DNA of 64,000 bases from AWTP1-13 sp963814055. GTDB lineage: Bacteria > Pseudomonadota > Alphaproteobacteria > Rhizobiales > Hyphomicrobiaceae. A program made the translations under genes and the position numbers. The stretch spans positions 310,001-374,000 of the forward strand of contig CAWFBJ010000029.1 of NCBI GenBank assembly GCA_963814055.1. The letters are read 5' to 3'. Shown here one piece after another: positions 60,202 through 64,000 of this stretch; the first letter of the stretch is position 1; every line of letters begins with the position of its first letter. The notes under the pieces are model-generated. The model had not been told where the DNA came from and ran no database searches. It was given only the letters and a program-made list of their open reading frames with translations.

Positions 60202-60534
60202 TCACGTGCGGCGGAATTCATAGCCGGGTTGGAAGCGCAGAGGCAGCCATGTGGCGACGAATTTCTCGCGCCAGCGTATTTCGCGCTTCGTGGTCCGCAC
60301 GCCAACTTCGACTAAACGCCAAATGTCGTCTTGCATAAGCAAAGCGCGAATTGCTTGCACTCGTTCGAATTCATCCGTCAACTCGCCTGTGGGGTCGGTT
60401 TCAAACCAGCGCCGAGCTGTGCTTGGCGCGATCCCTTCCGCCCGAGCCGCGGGCGCCAAACCCTCATCTGGCATGCGAGCGAGGATTGCGAGCGCCTTTT
60501 CGACCGAGAATTTTGTTCGAACGCGAGGCTTCAT
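60202..60534 (-). CDS. Small HTH protein of the element
   Basis: 110 residues. FSVEKALAILARMPDEGLAPAARAEGIAPSTARRWFETDP reads as a helix-turn-helix of the kind found in small terminase subunits and transposase-like proteins. No catalytic motif. Its ATG overlaps the stop of the upstream gene by four bases, so the two are coupled. Confidence 0.6.
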   Translation of the reverse strand: MKPRVRTKFSVEKALAILARMPDEGLAPAARAEGIAPSTARRWFETDPTGELTDEFERVQAIRALLMQDDIWRLVEVGVRTTKREIRWREKFVATWLPLRFQPGYEFRRT

Positions 60535-60899
60535 CGCATATGTCCCTGGTCCAACAATCGCGCCCGCAGCCCATCGACTGCACTGCCCAGCACTTGCATT
60601 AGCAAGGCCAGTGCGTCCTTATTCACAGACCAACGGCAATCCGCAGTGATTTGTGGGCGTCCTTCAACAGCTGTCGACGCGGAGCTCTTCTCAAACCTTG
60701 CGCAATGCATGACGGTTTTCGAGTTCGCTTGCTTCGCTTCATCAAGGAGGTGCTGGAAGTTTCCCCGCTTTACCCAACCAAGGAAAGTTGTGCGGCGCAC
60801 GCCAACTTGCTGACATGCGGCTTCAATCGTGCTCCCGCCGTGCACCAACTTGAGAATCCTGGCTGCTGCGTTGGGGGTGAATTTGCTGGGTCTCGGCAT
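60531..60899 (-). CDS. Small HTH protein, terminase-small-subunit-like N-terminus
   Basis: 122 residues from the ATG at 60899. MPRPSKFTPNAAARILKLVHGGSTIEAACQQVGVRRTTFLGWVKRG is an HTH as in phage small terminase subunits. The second half is less regular and could be partly out of frame. ATGA overlap with the next gene. The longer frame to 60953 adds a basic leader without support. Confidence 0.6.
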   Translation of the reverse strand: MPRPSKFTPNAAARILKLVHGGSTIEAACQQVGVRRTTFLGWVKRGNFQHLLDEAKQANSKTVMHCARFEKSSASTAVEGRPQITADCRWSVNKDALALLMQVLGSAVDGLRARLLDQGHMR

Positions 60900-61197
60900 A
60901 CGCCATAATGACCGCAGCTTACGCGTGATGAAATTTATGAACCGCCAATGCATTGTCGAGGCAGCCCCGGGGGCGCGTCGGCCCGACGAACTCGCACGTA
61001 GCCGCTAACGGACGATAAGTGCCAATTTCAGAAGTAAGTAAGGCGTATTCCTAGCCGTAATTGTCGCCGCTTTCGCTGGAAGCGATCGTGGCTAACCCAT
61101 GCTCCGTTCCTACTTCGGCCAGCCGTGCGACCGCCAGACAATAGCCGGCGGTAGATAGCGGCCCGAAATCCAGCCACTAATGTCATTCCATTCGCAT
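60900..61197. other. Intergenic, no gene seen
   Basis: About 300 bases between the small HTH genes and the membrane/phosphoesterase gene. No open frame of protein-like composition and no hairpin terminator were found. This may be one edge of the integrated element, but no copy of the tRNA-Glu 3' end is visible. Confidence 0.4.
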
Positions 61198-63361
61198 CTA
61201 TTCCGCAGCCTGTAGCGTGTTGGCCGGTGCGACGTGCTTGGCCTTGTCACGCCAGATCACGATAGGCTCTACCTTGTTCTTCAAGTCGGGGATCAGTTCC
61301 GCCCTGGGCAGCGCGATTTGGAGCAACGGCTTACGCGCTTCAGGCGATCCTTCCTCCGGCGAAGACTCGATCAGTTTCCGGCACAATTTCGAAAACGATT
61401 TCGTGCTGGGGAGTTTCGCTACTCCGATCGGGTAGATCGTCAGCTTATCCTTCTCGAATTTCATTCGCACGAAGTTCTTGTAGTTGCGAATTCCCAGTGC
61501 CCCGAAGGAATCGCCCGTATGCATGCGGGCAAGGAGGCCGGTGATTACCCAGTAGGCGCCGAAGATGAACCCGCCGACGAGAGCGCCGAGGGGAATGACC
61601 TCCAGTGGGTACAAGGCTCCGACATTGGGGCCCGTGTCGAAGAACTCCCTGTTGAAGGCGATGCACAGCAGGAAGAGCAGAAACATAGCCTTGAGGTGCG
61701 CCAGTGCGTGCAGGGAGCCGACCGTCAGTCGCACCAGGAACTTAAATAGCGGCTGTCGTTTTTCGGAGACCGAGACGTACCAGACGAGCCCCGCCCACAG
61801 CCCGAACAGCATCACGCAATAAAGTATGTTCTCCGCGGCGACGTTGGGGAGAGCCGCCAGCAGTTGGTTCGACACTGAATTGATCGTCTCGTAGTCGACG
61901 GCTTTGATGTGGTTGTAAAGCGGGCCGAGGTCACCGGCGGTCTTGACGACCACGTGGTATTGCCACGTCATGATCCAATAGAGGACGCCGATAACAAGCG
62001 AGAACCTCCAGTTCCTCAGTGGGAAGGCTAAATTCTTCAAGCTCAAAAGCCGCGCTACGGCCTCGGCTCGGATAACACGCGATCATCTTGGCGATGCCAG
62101 TAAAGCGTCGCGCCCGTGGTCGCGATTGTTTTTTGTCTTTTTCGCCCCCTTGACTCGGCGTCGCGGCTGGATCCGATGACACGCTATCCGGATTATTTTC
62201 CTGACGCACACCCCAGCTGACTTTGACTTGCTTCCTGAGATCGGTCGTTGAGTGGAGAAAGGCGCCGCCCCCGCCCGCTGTGATTAGGTGAACCGTGTGG
62301 TCCTTCAGCGTGGCTTCTTGGGTTTCGGCTCTAGGCGAAGTCCGGGGGCGCTTAGGCAGTGCTATTTTAACTTTGGCGGCTGGATCATACAGCTCATCCA
62401 GGCGGTAATGGCTGTAGTGATGCCAGTCGCCAGCCAGCACGGCGTTAATGCGCACATTCCTCTTCTTCGGGTCCTTAGCCTTTTTCTGCGAAATGCGGAC
62501 GATCGTGTGCAGACTGTCGACGGTATCAATGCCTTCAAACTCGGCATTGAGCCAGTGCGGCTCGGCAATGCACAACACGATATTGTGGTCGCCCTCCATC
62601 TGATCAACAATGGTTCGGAAGTAGTTCTCTTGCGCTGCATCGAGATACTTCGAGAACTGGATGTCGACACCCCAGAGCCACCAATTGTCGGGCAACCGGA
62701 TAGCCCAATAGCTCCGGTGCTGTTCGCAGCGCCAGCCGCCAATTCTGCGCCCGTGCTCCTTTCCCAATAGATGATCGCGATTCTGACAGAAAAGACTATC
62801 GAAGGCGGCAAGCCCATCGTACCAATCATGATTACCGGGGATGGCGAACAGCTTTCGTTCGTCTTTTGGTTGGCTCAACGGCGGGAACGCGCTGGCAAAG
62901 GGCAGCACAAAGCGCTCATCGTATTCGTCGTGAGTTGCCTGCGGATAACACTGGTCGCCCCCTAGGATCAAAATTTGGCCGGCCGGCAGGTCTTCGGCGG
63001 GATAATTCGTCAGGCTCAGTTTTTCTTCGGCCAGCAGTGTAGCCATGCCATAGGTGGGCCCGAACCCATCACCAACGTCGGCGATGTAATCCACCCAGTA
63101 CGCGCCTGCTTGGTGGGGAATGCCTTTGTTCCAAATTCTGTCTTGAGGATTACTGTAGTCATATCGCTTCTTGAGGCTCTCCGGTTCAACACGGTCCGTC
63201 GCCGCCTGCATTAGGCGTTGATCGGCATATTCCCCGAACACGGCCGCAATGACGTCGCGAATGCCGACGCGAACCAATACGCCCGGGTCGTACCAGCGTA
63301 CTGCCTTCGCGACCGGTTTTGCCTTCAGGCGTCGCACGAGCTCTTCTCTATTGCGCAGCAT
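61198..63361 (-). CDS. Calcineurin-like metallophosphoesterase with C-terminal membrane domain (one frameshift)
   Basis: Two overlapping frames appear to be one protein of about 720 residues. The N-terminal part (ATG 63361) has GGDQCYPQ, PGNHDWYDG and LAGDWHHYSHY, the metal-binding GD/GNHD/GDxH motifs of metallophosphoesterases. The C-terminal part (61198-62046 frame) has four membrane helices and a cytosolic tail. Reading the second frame upstream of its ATG gives AEAVARLLSLKNLAFPLRNW, which continues sensibly from KMIACYPSR; the break is near 62066. If two genes were real, they would overlap by 116 bases. The substrate is unknown. Confidence 0.7.
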
Positions 63362-63633
63362 AATGCTTCCCCAAAATTCAATCGATCAAACAAGTTCGGC
63401 AGCAAGAATATGGGAATTGGAGCGGGTCGTCGACCGGCTCCGCGGAAGGGACGGACTGACATAGCGGCGATAACGCTGGTGCTTGCGCTCACAGCTCCCG
63501 AACAACGGCGCAGACAACACCATGGGCCGGTGCCGGCGGCGTCCGTGGGCGTGGCACGCGGCCCCGATGTGGAACCCCGCCGGTTACTGCCCGTTGTGCA
63601 GGGAGAATCCATGCTTGGACAGGAGCATTTCCC

Positions 63634-63870
63634 ATGGCTCAATGTGATGTCTGCGGTAACGACTATGACAAGTCGTTCCGTGTCACCCTGGGTGATCGGA
63701 CCATGACGTTCGACAGCTTCGAGTGCGCCATCCACGCGATGGCCCCCCGTTGCCCCCACTGCGAATGCCGGGTGATCGGCCACGGCACCGAGTCAAAGGG
63801 CAAGATCTACTGCTGCGCCCATTGCGCCAAGAAGGCTGGGGTAACGGGCGTCGACGACCGCGCCGACTGA
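63634..63870 (+). CDS. Small cysteine-rich zinc protein (prokaryotic metallothionein-like annotation)
   Basis: 78 residues from ATG 63634 with ACAGGAG 9-15 bases before. CDVCGNDYDKSF, FECAIHAMAPRCPHCECRVIGHG and YCCAHCAKKAG give nine cysteines plus histidines, enough for two or three zinc sites. Proteins with this start are common in alphaproteobacteria and are sometimes labelled metallothionein; no function is established. The last 130 bases of the window hold no gene that I can support. Confidence 0.75.
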   Translation: MAQCDVCGNDYDKSFRVTLGDRTMTFDSFECAIHAMAPRCPHCECRVIGHGTESKGKIYCCAHCAKKAGVTGVDDRAD

Positions 63871-64000
63871 GAGGTCGAGTGATCCGCAAACTTAAATCCG
63901 GCGGTACCGCCTGTAGTCGGAAAGCCGAAGGTGACGGGCGAGTGCGTCATTTAGCCGGATGAGGCGCGGTGCGGCGACGGCCGTGGATGCAAACGCGCAA

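Noticed and set aside
57000..64000. Second attachment site (attR) of the tRNA-Glu element
   Set aside because: I looked for the 3' tRNA sequence with GGTTCGAACTCCCC and found no second copy before the window end.

Overview
This is a GC-rich alphaproteobacterial chromosome segment, most likely Hyphomicrobiales (Rhizobiales). I infer this from the alaC-like aminotransferase / hom / glpX / recJ gene order, the rsmE-gshA neighbourhood, the short HisG with HisZ, the rplM-rpsI pair, a class I PHA synthase, B12-dependent methylmalonyl-CoA mutase, and dense extragenic palindromes of the alphaproteobacterial 'cgggcttgtcccg' kind. No phylogenetic marker could be searched, so the genus is left open.

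Layout. 0-5.2 kb: tail of an acyl-CoA dehydrogenase, a secreted protein, a cyclic-nucleotide-binding patatin and an unusual exonuclease-CBS-nucleotidyltransferase fusion. 5.2-16.4 kb: a HerA-like ATPase with a small companion protein, then the two methylmalonyl-CoA mutase subunits, separated by about 4.5 kb of unrelated small genes. 16.5-23.2 kb: a Tat-exported TRAP binding protein, groES-groEL with promoter, CIRCE operator and terminator, two convergent unknowns and a Tat-type metallo-beta-lactamase-fold hydrolase. 23.4-27.0 kb: hisG-hisZ-hisS. 27.0-27.9 kb: a 900-base non-coding stretch with repeats and a candidate structured RNA of about 314 nt. 27.9-36.5 kb: rsmE, gshA, a six-cysteine mini-protein, a cytochrome c, and glycolate oxidase glcD-glcE-(HAD phosphatase)-(VOC)-glcF, which together read as a phosphoglycolate/glycolate salvage cluster. 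36.1-37.8 kb: an imperfect 861-base direct repeat. 37.4-56.1 kb: membrane-anchored NYN protein, PagL-like protein, argC, rpsI-rplM, enoyl-CoA hydratase, metY, a PLP dehydratase, phaC, an aminotransferase, hom, glpX and recJ. 56.4 kb to about 61 kb or beyond: a decayed integrative element in the 3' end of tRNA-Glu(UUC), with lower GC, a broken integrase, AlpA-like and RepA-like genes and small HTH proteins. The metallophosphoesterase/membrane protein at 61-63 kb may be cargo or chromosome; I see no attR.

Sequence quality matters here. I can reconstruct about twenty single-base frameshifts in conserved genes. Only one is certain left of the 36.97 kb junction (about 4517, plus a doubtful one near 1140); the others lie between 37.1 and 62.1 kb. 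Together with the unmerged, diverged 861-base repeat at 36.1-37.8 kb, this suggests two assembly pieces of different quality or strain origin joined there. Split genes such as phaC, hom, recJ and argC should be read as intact genes with indel errors until raw reads show otherwise.

The best candidates for something undescribed are the structured RNA at 27401-27714, the exonuclease-CBS-nucleotidyltransferase fusion beside the CNBD-patatin, the small protein with symmetric cysteine spacing at 30314-30541, and the twin palindromes beside the rplM promoter.
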